A stretch of 60,000 bases of DNA from Glandiceps talaboti (Eukaryota > Hemichordata > Enteropneusta > Spengelidae): the NCBI RefSeq assembly GCF_964340395.1, contig NC_135568.1, positions 9,472,776-9,532,775 of the forward strand. Direction: 5' to 3'. The notes under the pieces were generated by a model that saw only the letters and a program-made list of their open reading frames with translations, did not search any database and had not been told where the DNA came from. The translations under genes and the position numbers were made by a program. Below are positions 28,448 through 39,580 of the stretch, piece after piece (position 1 is the first letter of the stretch; every line of letters starts with the position of its first letter).

Positions 28448-31400
28448 AAAAACGTAAACAAGAGGAATAACTTACTCGGGATCAGATTTTGTCATTCCTG
28501 GTATTTTCGCTAAGGCTTTCCTTTGGATGCTGTTGGTGGTATCATCCATAACCTAAGAAATAAATATACTTCATAATTCAGAAGTAAGAAAATACACTGG
28601 ATGTTCAATACAAGTACCATTTGATAGACTTTAAATCTATGAAAATATAGGGTTAATTATGCAAATTATTCGCTGAATCTTTAAGCGAAATCAACTAATT
28701 TTATAGGACATATGCACTTTGTTATGTTTAACGTATGTAATAAAGTATATTGAAATTGAAGGATACAGTCTTAAAGTGTACATGCAAAGGTTGATAATTT
28801 TATTCGTAATTATGTTTATTTTGCCATAAACATAAAGTACATGTACACATAGCTTTCAAGAGGGATGGTTATCCAACAAAACGTTCTGCTCTAACGAATT
28901 TGTGGGTCTACTTTCGCGAAGATTTTGAATGGTCATAGATCGAATGTACTGTTACGTCACATGCTACATTTGAACAACTTGAAAGAATATTATGGGGAAC
29001 TCTTGAAGCCATTCTCATTCGATCTCTGTATGTTTGATAATTTTCGTTTCGATTACATTGTCTGCAGGAGCTGTTTTCCATCCATTGAATAGTTATGTCA
29101 ACAAATGACGCTGATAACAGCCTTCTCTTTATGTAAACAACAAGGCTTCACTAGGACATACGCAGTATAAGACAGCAAGGCATAGTCAGAAAACAAGCAC
29201 TAAACTTGCATGGGGGGATATTTAAACACAGGTATACTATTACATATAATGTGTACTAGCCATGACGACATTTGTCTGTGAAATTTACATCGGAAAAAAA
29301 ACTTTTAAAGCAGTGTCATTCAGTCTCTGTGGTTCGGACCACACCTTCCTTACTCATTCACTACCAGAGGAACTATCGTTACTGCTAGCGGTCGGTTCGA
29401 ATGAATTTGGCTAAATCACACCATCAGATGTTAATGCTGGAGTGTATTGCTCTACGCTTGAGGAATCTGACCAATATTCAACGTCGGGTTCTGGCGAAAA
29501 CGGGTTTTGAAGTTGACCTTCTGGTTCAACCATAATGGCTTTACATGTAAAGATACACTGACGAATGCGTTTGTGTTCCTGCATTGACGTCATAAAGTTC
29601 CAAATCCTGTCCTATCCATATGCAAATGAGAGGTACTTACCTGAAGGTGCTCTGTGGCTGAGCCGAGAGTGCCCCATTTTTCGCGCAATTTCTCGTGTTA
29701 GAATTATATTGTACTATTACAAACCCGATTTCCTTTATCTTTATGGCAAAATAAACATAATTACGAAAAAAAGTATGTACCTTTGCATGTACACTTTAAG
29801 TTAAGATACAACCTAACTACCGAAATTCAATGCAAATTATTCATTAAAACTGTATGGTTCATCAACAAACTTATAGAACGTATGCGTCTTCTAATGGTCA
29901 CCTTTCAATTTTTTGGACACGACAAATGTAGACCCTATTTTGTTTACATTGACTTTTGGCTTCTGGCAACAACAATGAGGTTACATCATACTTTAGTTAA
30001 ATGTTCCGAGTAGTTATGTCCACCATTTTAACCTATATACCTGCCCCTCAAAGACTGTTTGAACCTTACAATTGTCAACCTGTGTATGTCGACATGATGG
30101 TTTTCCACAGTCTACTTGACACAGTAGAACATGTAAGATAATATGCCCAGGGCTCATACATTTTTGGCAACATCAACGTATATAATTATCATATATCACT
30201 GCTCCGTATTTTAAGAGTCTTCTGGGAGAGGGACTGTGGACTAGGTCAGATTTTACACATTAATTTACGAAAATGAGGTCGAGGTATGGTCACTTTTTAC
30301 TATGACTAATTTAGTATACGTGCATTGTTTTGTAATGTTAGCATACCACCATTGCCAGCACTGTAGCATAATATTTTAAGAACATATTAATGAGATTGAT
30401 GGCAATAACCATGCACTGAATAAATTGTAGGTCGTGTTGCAAGTGAAAGAATTGGTTTGATAAGAAACAGAGGTAAAAGTGCGGTACAGCAGGGATAATG
30501 TCATGGAGTTGCCATTTTGATCTCACTCTAGGCAATGTCAATCGAGCACCGGTACGTACCCACCTAGTTTTCCCGAGAACGTACAGTTAAAATGCCATTA
30601 GTTTGGTGTTTCACTTTATATGGGTGATTGTGTTTTATACACAAAAGATAGACATATTTCAACTCTAGACTATACAATAACAGAGACACAAAACAACACA
30701 CCAGGATCCTTTAACCAATCACATTGAACAGTGATAAGCATTGCTATTTTTTTCCTAGTGTAGTAAAACAGGCCTTTAAGGAAAACATTACACATGGATT
30801 TGATGGTTTTAACAGCTTTAATTGTTTATATTCTTATTGATATCTATCAATATAATCAAATTGACTACACTTCAACATCCCTACTGCATGACACTTTTGT
30901 AACTGTTTCCTTTGCAATAGAAGTTGTCTGAGTGTGTGTAACAAAAATGTCATGTCATTTCAGCATGTATGTCAGCTTTGATCCGATGTGTGTAACAAAA
31001 ATGTCATGTCATTTCAGCATGTATGTCAACTTTGATCCGATGACCGGTTTTAATCAATGCAGTGCCTTCACACAACTTTTCTAAAGTGTTGGTAGCAACA
31101 GGAAATTAAACAGCCACTGCCATTACAATTATCGCCGCAGTAGCAGTGATGGGCTCGAGTTGTTACCATTGAGTCTCAGACTCGGGTCTTTTTCCATTTT
31201 TGATAAAATTGTGTCACATATTATTGAAATAATTAAACACGTTGAAGTTCATGTTTTTAGAAGGTACGTGGAGGCAGGGACAATTTTCAGATAATGGAAT
31301 ATGGGAGGGATAAGGCTACACTTGATCCCCCCTCTACAATAGTCAAATGTGGCAGTATCATGGTGCGCAAGTACACAATAAATTCGTGACATTTGACATT

Positions 31401-31897
31401 TTTATTAAAATCACGTAGTACACTTAACCTACATCTTACGCTTGTGATCATCGATTTTTTTAAAGATAATAAATACAAAACTGTGCTCACTACTTGAACT
31501 GGGACACAAGAGAGTCCGGTTTCATAAATTAGCTTTTTCGGAGCACTATTTATTAGTGTCTTATGAGTTTGGTCTATCTTAGTAAACCGAAGGCTGGGTT
31601 ACCAGTGTTTTAGATTTGGGCGATTGTGAATTTGTGGGTCTTGTCATAGACCCTATATGTAGGGCTATGGTCTTGTCAACATATACAAATGTAGTAATAA
31701 CCCGCTTTATCACCGGTACCGGTGAAAATGGTCACACCCAGGTACCATTGCTTTGACTCATTTAGACATCACATCAAACGACAAAATGATGGAATTTAGA
31801 CTATGCTTACCTTTTTCGGATCATCACCTGACTTCAAGTAATAATAAGCAAAAGAAATAACCAGGACCAAGACTGCCACAACCAGTAAATCGAACAT
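19363..31897 (-). CDS. CYP20A1: Cytochrome P450 20A1 orthologue (11 exons, complete)
   Basis: Orphan membrane-bound P450 conserved in many animals; its substrate is not established. Exons in coding order: 31897-31811, 28552-28476, 26745-26576, 25828-25683, 25224-25057, 22992-22929, 22248-22072, 21338-21215, 20824-20710, 19988-19924, 19618-19363. They sum to 1449 nt, 482 aa (human 462), with frame kept at every junction. Residues 3-20 are a hydrophobic anchor. GSMHEFLKILHSKYGP and FWFGNRQYVSLG match the human CYP20A1 N-terminal region closely, as do REHIPLSEYMS and HALGVVLTDSKIWPEP. I-helix reads LVNGFHTT (287-294), with His where most P450s have an acid. K-helix ExxR is E346-R349. The haem loop FAPFGTGKRICPG (417-429, Cys427) is canonical. 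A strong acceptor (cttttcag) one base before the ATG implies an upstream non-coding exon. Assignment is firm. Confidence 0.94.
19661..19798. repeat. (CA)n/(CATA)n microsatellite
   Basis: CA, CATA and AATA tracts in the last intron of CYP20A1, about 45 bp upstream, in transcription order, of the exon carrying the haem-binding loop. Confidence 0.93.
20868..21182. repeat. (GTAT)n microsatellite, ~310 bp
   Basis: Long GTAT tetranucleotide tract with GCAT and GTGT variants, filling most of the intron between CYP20A1 exons 8 and 9. Open frames of Tyr/Cys/Val/Met or Thr/His/Ile repeats on either strand are artefacts. Confidence 0.95.
21545..21917. repeat. Compound GTAT/TCTG/TGCC/GCAT microsatellite, ~370 bp
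   Basis: Alternating blocks of tetranucleotides in the intron between CYP20A1 exons 7 and 8: TCTG, GTAT, TCTG, GTAT, TGCC, GCAT, GTAT. The ordered block structure suggests growth by slippage from several point-mutated units. Confidence 0.95.
23215..23325 (-). mobile_element. Penelope-like 3' tail, reverse orientation
   Basis: Reverse-complemented, 23277-23325 matches the tail that follows the GIY-YIG fragment at 24108-24158: both contain CGCCACCTAGTGGTCAG and AATTTGTCATTC(C/T)GATGA. The stretch continues with a GATCGAAAGCGCAGTGGTGC-type end. Opposed tails around a Penelope-like element fit the rearranged ends known for this class. Confidence 0.55.
23340..23635 (+). mobile_element. Non-autonomous element, AATTGTKTGGTTYC family, copy 1
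   Basis: Shares with 46146-46509 and 48900-49250 the ordered blocks TAGGTGGGGTAGGTAGAT, CAGATGTACAG.CATTACAGA, CACTATTTCTTGYGAGACTT and GGTCGGCGTGAAAAACTAG. This copy appears to lack the right terminus. It lies in the CYP20A1 intron between exons 5 and 6, beside the Penelope fragment. Confidence 0.75.
23804..24120 (+). pseudogene. Decayed Penelope-like GIY-YIG endonuclease domain
   Basis: The + strand reads VYKIPCKDCDQVYVGESGRQ, the GIY-YIG signature with the Cys-Cys pair typical of Penelope-like retroelement endonucleases. A frame change near 23868 is needed to continue as RIEEHRKSVRDELYHRL. Further on, DFPRKIREAINIRSYNPR matches the family's REAIxIR block and GGIELP its C-terminal block. 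An in-frame TGA stands near 23966, where family members usually have Trp. No reverse transcriptase is present upstream, so this is a 5'-truncated dead copy, in a CYP20A1 intron and antisense to it. Confidence 0.8.
24842..24990. repeat. ~148-bp repeat, copy 1
   Basis: Starts TGAATCCTTACAAGCTACC and ends TGTGTGTCTAAACA. It is repeated in direct orientation at 26211-26358 with only about two differences. The copies lie in different introns of CYP20A1 (exons 5-6 and 3-4), about 1.37 kb apart. Confidence 0.9.
25375..25430 (-). repeat. Single inverted fragment of the 146-bp repeat
   Basis: The reverse complement contains TTTTTAGACTTAATTTGC and ACTGATGGGATCATTATGTT, matching the core of the units at 18.1-18.8 kb. 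It shows that the unit is dispersed as well as tandem. Confidence 0.65.
26211..26358. repeat. ~148-bp repeat, copy 2
   Basis: Near-identical to 24842-24990, diverging sharply at both edges. No terminal inverted repeat was found, so the class is unknown. Confidence 0.9.
26953..27365. repeat. 42-bp minisatellite, about 10 units
   Basis: Unit runs ACAATAAAATGTAACAATG, TTACTAAGATATTTGTCAGCC, AG, with one unit carrying a small internal duplication near 27131. It lies in CYP20A1 intron 2. The unit length is a multiple of three and the array is open on both strands (VSQTIKCNN on +, LHFIVWLTNIL on -), which explains the apparent 105- and 141-codon frames. Confidence 0.93.
28310..28447 (+). repeat. 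(CAC)n(CAG)n(CAA)n trinucleotide tract
   Basis: About 15 CAC, five CAG and over 20 CAA/CAT units in CYP20A1 intron 2, some 30 bp beyond the donor of exon 2. In the transcript they read GTG/CTG/TTG. The poly-Thr frame is an artefact. Confidence 0.95.
30673..30965. repeat. ~290-bp dispersed repeat, copy 1
   Basis: Aligns along its length with 36524-36805: shared blocks include GGATCCTTTAMCCAATCACAT, TAAGCATTGCTATT, GAAAACATTACACATGGA and AGAAGTTGTC, at roughly 80% similarity by eye. It lies in CYP20A1 intron 1 and shows no coding potential. Confidence 0.75.
30934..31042. repeat. 54-bp tandem duplication
   Basis: GTGTGTAACAAAAATGTCAT through CAGCATGTATGTC and CTTTGATCCGAT occurs twice in immediate succession with one difference, indicating a young duplication. 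Confidence 0.9.
31566..31615. mobile_element. Solo end of the CCTTCGGTTT MITE family
   Basis: Contains CTATCTTAGTAAACCGAAGG then CTGGGTTACCAG, the right terminal repeat of the element at 37869-38179. No matching left end was found nearby, so only one terminus is annotated. Confidence 0.55.
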
Positions 31898-32054
31898 TCT
31901 GAAAAGTATGCCAAGAAACACTAACTATTTCAATGGCAAGTTTCAATAACAGTTTGCTGCTCGCCACACTACATTTGTCAATGTTGGTTTATATTGCAAA
32001 CTTTGAACTTTTGAACCACGCACTTGTATGGTAGCCTGGTACGGTTACGACATA

Positions 32055-32190
32055 AGGTAAATTGCCAAATTAACATATTGCACAATGAGTGTAAACATCT
32101 ACTGAACTAATGGCAGTACACGGACTGCCATTAGTTAGATCTGTGGATGTTTACACTCACTGCGTAATGCATTAATTTGACAAATAACCA
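32055..32190. mobile_element. Palindromic foldback element, ~136 bp
   Basis: Two arms of about 60 bp pair across a few bases at GTACACGGACT. Each arm carries AATTAA(C/T)(A)..., AGTGTAAACATC and CTAA(C)TAATGGCAGT in mirror order. It lies 160 bp upstream of the CYP20A1 start codon, within the inferred 5' intron. A foldback MITE is the likeliest explanation. Confidence 0.75.
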
Positions 32191-32663
32191 GTCAGTTTAA
32201 TTATTCTCGGATTAGCAAGCTACTAATTAATGCAAAGATGACAAAATGTGATAAGACATCGATAACAGGTTGGAAATAGGAAGAAAAAAGTGAGAGGAAC
32301 AATATTTACAATTGTATTTGAAATATAGAAAAATAATATTAGAAATCCGGAAAATCGTGAGCAAAATACATTATTCGTCCTTTTCCCTGTGGTACAGGTG
32401 TGTACTTACACCTGGGCTAGCTCGATAAGTTTCCATGTTATGCTCTTGGTTTGTGTTTCAGTGAGGTGGGATAATGAGCATACAATGTATATTTGCACTA
32501 CTAGTACAGGGGCACATGGCAGACATGTGAAATCCATGTTACTTTTTGCCAACATGTATTTTTTTTATATTTGGTCCTATATTAAACATAACCATGCATG
32601 TTTCATAAAATTAACATGCATTTCACACGAAACCCATATGCCCCTGCACTGTAAGGTCTAAAA

Positions 32664-32790
32664 ATCATTGTTTGGTTCCGGTTACCCGACCCTACCTGCT
32701 GCCCTTAAACTGTATCTTATGTATTCGAGAAAAAAAAATAAACCACGAAAATTGCGAAGTCTCGCAAGAAAGGAAAATGTAATTTTTAAT
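32664..32790 (-). mobile_element. AATTGTKTGGTTYC family fragment, copy 4
   Basis: Begins CATTGTTTGGTTCCGGTTAC and continues CCGACCCTACC, then CGAGAAAAAAAAATAAACC and GCGAAGTCTCGCAAGAAA. This is the reverse complement of the right half of the copies at 23.4, 46.2 and 49.0 kb. Confidence 0.7.
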
Positions 32791-32914
32791 TACGTTAATT
32801 GCTCATTAATATTCACGGGAGTTTTACCAAAACCTAATCAAGTCTTGCCATAACCCTACAAAATACGTCTTCAAAACTTCATTTGAATTGACCAAGCCGT
32901 TATGGAGAAAACGA

Positions 32915-32985
32915 TGACACAGACAGACAGACATACATACATACAGACATACAGACAGACACACACACACACACACACACAGACT
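32915..32985. repeat. CAGA/CATA/CA microsatellite tail
   Basis: Follows a CAAGCCGTTATGGAGAAAA phrase, as in dispersed repeats that end in cacacagacaga tracts. The same combination is seen after the 146-bp array. Confidence 0.85.
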
Positions 32986-33316
32986 TCCACCAACTAAATA
33001 CATCTCTTCCTTACCTAAGAAAAAAATGGTTTACATTTGGCATCTCGGTGGCGTGACGCGTGAGAAGATACATATGGATAGACATGACAGCAGGTTGATT
33101 ACATCATAGGGGTTACGTCTTTAGACTTAATTCTGCGTTATTCTGCTGGTTTGGGGATTTCCCACTAGGATTGATGACTGATACTCTAGGACATGTTTCC
33201 AGACAAATTTGTTATTTGAATATTAGTAAGTCGGTTAGTGTAAGCTCTTAAACTTACTTCTGTTTAAATTGACATAGTACACACACACACACACACACGC
33301 GCGCGTACGTACATAC

Positions 33317-33560
33317 CTGTTTCCTTTCCACTTCTGCAACTGCCGAGTCGAGAACCGTGCACGCCTTGTTGACCTTACAGTAGTAGGCGATTATTTGTAC
33401 AAATGCGCGTTAACTCGGCTGTTTTCGAATTCCTTTTTAATTTCCCATAAACAATTGCGTGTCACTGAGAAATTCTTCCTCTGACAATCCGCAGAGCTCA
33501 CAATCACTGCAGACTGAGCAGATCGATTGCAACGTACGTTCGCGCAGATAACAAACCCTG
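33317..33560 (-). promoter_or_regulatory. Candidate non-coding first exon and promoter of CYP20A1
   Basis: On the - strand a consensus donor (GGAAACAG/GTATGTACG) ends a CpG-richer stretch about 1.4 kb upstream of the start codon. The first coding exon opens at a strong acceptor only one base before ATG, so an untranslated exon must be spliced to it; this is the best candidate seen. The right boundary, the transcription start, is a guess. Confidence 0.4.
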
Positions 33561-34650
33561 AACGCTAAGGGAGCCTTCAGTATTTACGGGGGGGGCGGAG
33601 GAAATCACACATGGTCTGTTAAGAAACGCATGACCCTCCCCCATTCTCCATTCGTAAAACATGACCCTCCCTATGACATTTGCATATACTGATCGTTAAT
33701 CAATACTCCCATTATATGTACACATACAAATTAAATGATTTTGACCGTATTAGAAAGCAATATTTGTAGATATACTACCATTGCAGGAGTTATATAGAAA
33801 CACCTGTGAATAGAGCGAAAATGTCTACTTCTTATCACTATCAAACTGACAAACATTGATACAAACACAACACCGGGCCCCTTTGATGTAGGTTCATGCA
33901 CATACATGTACCTGTCTGTGGTTCACGTGACTCTTTTATCAGTTTGTCTGTGTGTGTGAAAGTTTCTAATGTTGTAACATAAGATAACGAGCTTATATAA
34001 TGCAACGTAATAGTCTGTCTGGTCCTAAAAATAAACTTTCAGTGTATAGATTATATGTTGACTTTTGGGCGAAAAATCGCCGACACATGTGACAATATAT
34101 ACAACAAAACATATACACGGCATTCAAGTCGGCAATGAATACTTACAACAGATGTGATCGTGGAGTTTGTATTTTTGTGTACGGTCCTTTTCGAAATCTC
34201 TTGAACGGATTTTGAAATCTAAACGACAGAAGTCATCTGAGTATTTCAGAAGAACCGGATCAATGCCACTCTAATAGAAAGGCAACCACGTGCGCGTCGA
34301 TCGTCTGTCGACTGTTGTTCCAACAGGATACTATACTAGTCCTGCTTGCAGGTGCCCGCGTTTCACTCAACACCGTGACGGAGAAGGAAGGGTCAACTTA
34401 TCCCGTATGCCTAAAAGCCTGAACAGGATAATTGTTCAAAAGAGATATTTTCATTTTACCTTTCTTCATATCAATACATTTCATACAGTTGTGCAGAACC
34501 ATTGGTGCTATTTGTAAGTTTTATACATAGAAACTTTGAAATTTTTTTTATGAGTATTAAATTTTTGAAGTATCCATTGGTAGAGAAGAATTGGCGCTTT
34601 ACAGTAAAGTGTTCTTGTTCATTGTGAGGTTTGTTCTCTTTTGTAATTGT

Positions 34651-34700
34651 ATGCATGCATGCATGCATGCATGCATGCATGCATACATACATACATACAT

Positions 34701-34737
<37 letters not shown>

Positions 34738-34739
34738 TT
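34651..34739. repeat. (GCAT)n(CATA)n(CA)n microsatellite
   Basis: Three tetra- and dinucleotide blocks in series. Open frames across them on both strands are low-complexity artefacts. Confidence 0.93.
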
Positions 34740-35008
34740 GGTACATTGTGTATGTGTAGTGTGTTTGTGTATGTGTGTAAGTCTATGGGGCCGGGGGCAT
34801 GGAAAAAATCAAGATCTTGCAGGGGGGGGGGGCGCAAAAATTTTTCCCAAGCTTTTGTATGGAGGGCGATATGAAAAAATACACAAGGAAAAGGGGAAAT
34901 CCACTTTAATTGTAATTTACAATAAAAACAACAACATATAAATGCAAAGACAAGGTTGATGAATGTATACTGCAGCCGGACTGCAGCTAGCATTCACGAT
35001 GGTGTTTA

Positions 35009-35085
35009 CCATAGACCATGTATGTATTAGTGACTAATACATCCATGCATAGACAGAGTCCCCTCCACTGTCTATGGTTTTACTG
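35009..35085. mobile_element. Short inverted element with CCATAGAC/GTCTATGG ends
   Basis: Opens ACCATAGAC and closes GTCTATGGT, with an inner hairpin CATGTATGTATTAGT / ACTAATACATCCATG. The same termini bracket 41678-41720 (around a G run), and single ends occur near 340, 31660 and 59800. Confidence 0.6.
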
Positions 35086-36523
35086 TTACAGTAGCTACGT
35101 GCACAGAAACGTTGACAGTTTTATGGGTACGAAAAAGCATTGGTGCTGAAAAGGTAACATCCAGGTGCTTGTGGGACTGCAAGCTGCAAATCCGCCATCT
35201 TGAATAATTCATGATGGGAGGGAAATATGACATCTTTCCATTGATAAAAACAAATCCATCACTAAATAATTTGTCCAGTTTTCCTAATCCAGGTTATCCT
35301 GACCTTTGCTGGAGCATATCGTGGCAATCAGCCAATCAGGTATGATGATACTACAAAAAGTCCCGCAGTCTAGTCAACTTTGACCTTTTTCATGTCGTTA
35401 CCTAGCTATATCGTAGTTACACGTCTCCGAGTAAGGAGTGTATATGCGCGCACTCATTATTATGGAGGTGGTTGATAAAGGAATTAGCGATAATCGTCTT
35501 TTGACATCTAAAACTAGTTTGAACAATTTCACCATACACGTGTGCTGTTCATCAAATTGAATTCAGAAAATATCTTCACTTTTCACAAATTCATTATTTT
35601 GGCAATTCTGACAAACGGTTGTTCCAGATCAAGATGAAATTCCACCTGCTCAGTGAATGTTGACTACATGTCGATATTTGACATGGTTGTTGCATGGCTA
35701 TGGGACATACCTACATTACAGCTATGCATGCTCATATTGCTGGTACACGGCTGTGGGAAAAAGCTTGTGTATGTGGATGTTATGTTGCAAAAAAATCATG
35801 TGTTGCATTGCTATTTTCACATCCATGTTACATTGATGTTGGCACACCAGTTACACAATCTGCCGCGCCGACTAGCGGCCATCAAGAAGAAAACGTAAAC
35901 ATGTATCACAAAGGTCAATTCATGCAAAAAGACCGAGGTAAAATAACAATGAACGATTAGCCACATCGTCATCTACATCGGAGTTTAATCAGATCTAGGT
36001 ATGTTACATGTACACCTAGTGTGTTGGCCATAGCAGTTGCAGGGATATTGCACACATAGCGGGTACGGTCCACATGACTCCATTGAGCTGGTACAGCTAT
36101 GTTCACAACCCTGTCCTAGGTATGTGAATGTTACTGGAGTGTGCAAGGTAGCAGATGTGAAAATTGTATTCGCATGCCAATCTCAAAAAACAACCAATAA
36201 ATGCCAAAGACAAAGAGTACAATACAGGAATGATCAAAGATATATTGTAAATATACAAGATAAAAATATTTGATGGTAGGCTTACTAACCCTTGTTCTTT
36301 AAGAAAGATTATTGGTACAAACAAGCCTGTGGTTGTATCATGGGATGGGGGGGGGGGGGGGGGGGGTGACATTCATTTTACCAGTAAGTGAATCCACATC
36401 AATCACACAAATAACAAAAATATTGATGTCTGAAGTACATACTGCCCATTTCATGTTAGTGTTTACTAGCTCTCTTTGCTATAACCACACACAAACCAAT
36501 AAGAAACGGCACAATGCTATACT

Positions 36524-36805
36524 ACAAACAATAACAAAGACATAATAAACACAGCAGGATCCTTTACCCAATCACATTTAACACTAATAAGCATTGCTAT
36601 TCTTCCACAGTGCAGTAAAAACAGGCTTCTTATGAAAACATTACACATGGACTTGATTTTAATGGCTGCAGTTGTTTATTTTCTAACTGATAATCAATAT
36701 TTCAACTTGACTACTTCTACATCCCCACTGTGCATGGCACCTATGTAATTGTTTCTTTTGCACCAGAAGTTGTCAGAGGATGTTTATTAAATGTCATGTC
36801 ACATG
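36524..36805. repeat. ~290-bp dispersed repeat, copy 2
   Basis: Partner of 30673-30965. Both copies are in the same orientation, about 5.9 kb apart. Class unknown. Confidence 0.75.
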
Positions 36806-37868
36806 AGTGAAACACCAAGTCTACACAAAATTTAGCTGCAAAGTGTGGAATGAACAGTTATCATTGGTTTCTGCATCATTGTGTCAAATCAGTGGTCACT
36901 AGTATTACAACTAAAGCATCAAGGGATTGCCGAATGACTGTTCATATCATACACATTTTACGTTCCCTAACAGTTTAGATAGATCACAATTATAAACAAC
37001 ATCATCCGACCCCTACTGATACACAGACACACAGACATCTTTCTTTGAACAAACAAGCTATTGAAAGTCATCACAATGCAGGCTTAGATTTTGACACATA
37101 CAAGTGTATTGATTCAAAGTTACAAGTGATATGTGTGTACACATACAATACCAGCTTGTTGGCAGGAATGTGGTGTTGTTTATATTTGTAATGAGTGATC
37201 TGTGGGAAGCCTGTTTCTTATCTAACTAAATTGTTCTTGGGGAACATAAAATGTGTACGATATGCACTTTCGTTCGGTGATCTCTCGATGTTTTAGTTGT
37301 AAGGGGCATCATTTTCATGATTTTCACTTAAAAATGAAAGAGTTATATGAATTCTGTGCTACTTCATTGCACGTCATTTTATTGATAAAACGAAATGTGT
37401 TTTTTTTTAACAAAACGTTTATCAGTGGTTGGCAGTGAAATGTTTTTGTTTTTTTACAGTGCCAGCAACTTGGCAAGTTGATAGGCACTGAAAAATATGG
37501 TTAATTCTAATATGCATCACACTTTGTCCACATACACTAAAATATTAGAATAGTTATGTACATCCATCTACCTATTGTGGAAGTTTTAAGAACTAACATT
37601 TTCAGAAGTCAGTAAGAACTTAAATGTAATAATGCAAGTTACTTGAGTAAGTACACAAGCACGAATTTATACAAACAAAATCTCCTGCCAGTTTTGCTCC
37701 TTTAAAAGAACTCATTCAGTAATAACATACTTTTATATATTTTCAGATAAAACACAAAAAGAAGAATGGTTTTCAAGAAAAGAGCAAAGAAAGAGCAAAG
37801 ACAAAAAAGAAATGAAATACCAGTGATGATAAGGTAATTCAGAAATGTATGTAAGGCTGGATTTACAT

Positions 37869-38179
37869 CAGGTAATCAAGCCTTCGGTTTTACTAAAGAT
37901 AGGCACAAACTAGATATTTTGTTCTTCGATGTGATAGATGACACAATTGGGTGATAGTAGCTCGTCTGTTGTGTGATTCTACTCATCCTGTGATCAGCAT
38001 GGTGTAAATATCAGAAACACTGCAAGTTCATTGAACTCTGTCAATAAATCTCAGTGGACACCTCCATACTGAAACTATAATTAAACCAACGTCCATTCAA
38101 AAGCTTATCAGTGTTGTATCGACATGTTTTTTAGTTTTAGTTTGTGTCTGTCTTAGGAACCTGAATGCTCAATTACCAG
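37869..38179. mobile_element. MITE, CCTTCGGTTT family, uninterrupted copy
   Basis: About 310 bp with inverted termini: left CAGGTAATCAAGCCTTCGG then TTTTACTAAAGATAGGCACA, right AGTTTGTGTCTGTCTTAGGA then CTGAATGCTCAATTACCAG. Its body matches 50476-50735 block by block (GTTCTTCGATGTGATAGAT, CACTGCAAGTTCAT, CTATAATTAAACCAA). It serves as the empty-site reference for the retrotransposon at 50.7 kb. Confidence 0.82.
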
Positions 38180-39580
38180 AGTGATATATGTAAAACTTGC
38201 AAAGTTGATACACCATTCTATATACAATCTCGCAAAATACAATAATTAGAACATCAAATCTGCTGACTCTACATTGACTACACTAAATAAAATATATATA
38301 GTAGAAATATACAATGGGAAAAAAGGGGATAAAACAGGTCAGAAAGAGAAAATATTGTTGTAATTTGAATTCAAACGTAAAACACTATACAAGTGTTGTC
38401 AGATAATTTTCCTGTCTTCTTACCTGGGCTGTAAATTACAATCACTAGTCTAGAGGCTATCCATTTGTTTCGAATTTGAAGATCTTGCCTTTCACATCTA
38501 GTCAAATGGTTCTAATCAAGAGAAAAGCTAGCTTCACCTAATGCTTGCTAAAGTGTGAACAGTAGTAATCAGTAGTAATCCATCACACATTGACTGGTGC
38601 TTGCATGTAATTGGGTAATTCATTCAACAGAAAAACATGATCGTGATATGCACATTATGTTTCCATCATAATGCCACCTTCAAGTTTGAATGTAAGTTAT
38701 GCGTGGATGTGATAACGGATAACGCCATCAGCTGCAATATGATTTAAATACAGCTGTTGGTGGTGGTGGTAATTTAAAATTTAGTACAGACTATCGTTCT
38801 ACATACATCACCAGACATGATTTGTGAGATCTTCAGATTCAAAACCAGATAGACCATAAAGACACCGGCAAAGGACATGATATTCCAGTTACCCATATTG
38901 CTGTCACTTTTAAATGAAGTAGGCGTCCCAGATGAGCAAAAATGAAGACTAAATTATGTGGCAGGGCATGAAGCAGTCAACAAATGTGACTAAAAGAATG
39001 CGAGTTCCTGGAATCAAGTTAGTCGATTCTTTTGACTGGTTGAGGATGCCAGCAAATTTTGCCATACAACAGAGGAATTTTGATTTTCTTAAAGGAGGCT
39101 ACAGCAGTCAACTATCATCGCCCTAGATTTTGGTCTACATGCTGCTTCAAAACACCACTCTAAGCATAGACAGTCTATACTCAAAATGGCCAACTTGTAT
39201 AAACTTTTGTCTATCTACATAAAAGTATTGTATTGTTGTAATGTTAATCTCAATACATGTTTTAATAGAATGAAAATCAACTTCCGGTGTTGTTAGTATT
39301 GTTGAAGATGTAATAGATTATTAGTCAACATTTTTATGACATACTGTATTATGTCATCAAATTGTTCACGTGTTATGTCTGAATACCAAGTTTAAGTTCT
39401 GTTACTTCTATGTACTTATTCTACTCCTTTAATTAAGTAGTCTGTCTTAGTGCAAGCCTTTGCCACTGGAGAGCACTTGAGAGTGTTTTACATTGCAATC
39501 ATGTCTTTGTGCTGACCTTTCACACTAGAGATAACTGGAGAGTATCTCACATTCTAAAATCCACAAGTACTACTGCTACT
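38180..39580. other. 3' flank of KIF11
   Basis: Contains the presumed 3' UTR of KIF11 (- strand). The only candidate polyadenylation signal I see within 400 bp of the stop is an ATTAAA on the - strand near 39258. No other gene seen. Confidence 0.45.

Larger units (their letters stand above)
33561..37868. other. Gene-poor stretch between CYP20A1 and KIF11
   Basis: No exon with convincing splice sites and homology is seen on either strand. It holds G-run repeats (33589, 34821, 36348), GCAT/CATA/CA microsatellite at 34651-34739, a small CCATAGAC inverted element near 35009-35085 and the dispersed repeat at 36524-36805. Short open frames near 34.3, 35.7 and 36.1 kb are not supported. Confidence 0.5.

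Noticed and set aside
28254-28457. Poly-Thr/Ala open frame
   Set aside because: It reads straight through CAC/CAG/CAA trinucleotide tracts in an intron antisense to CYP20A1.
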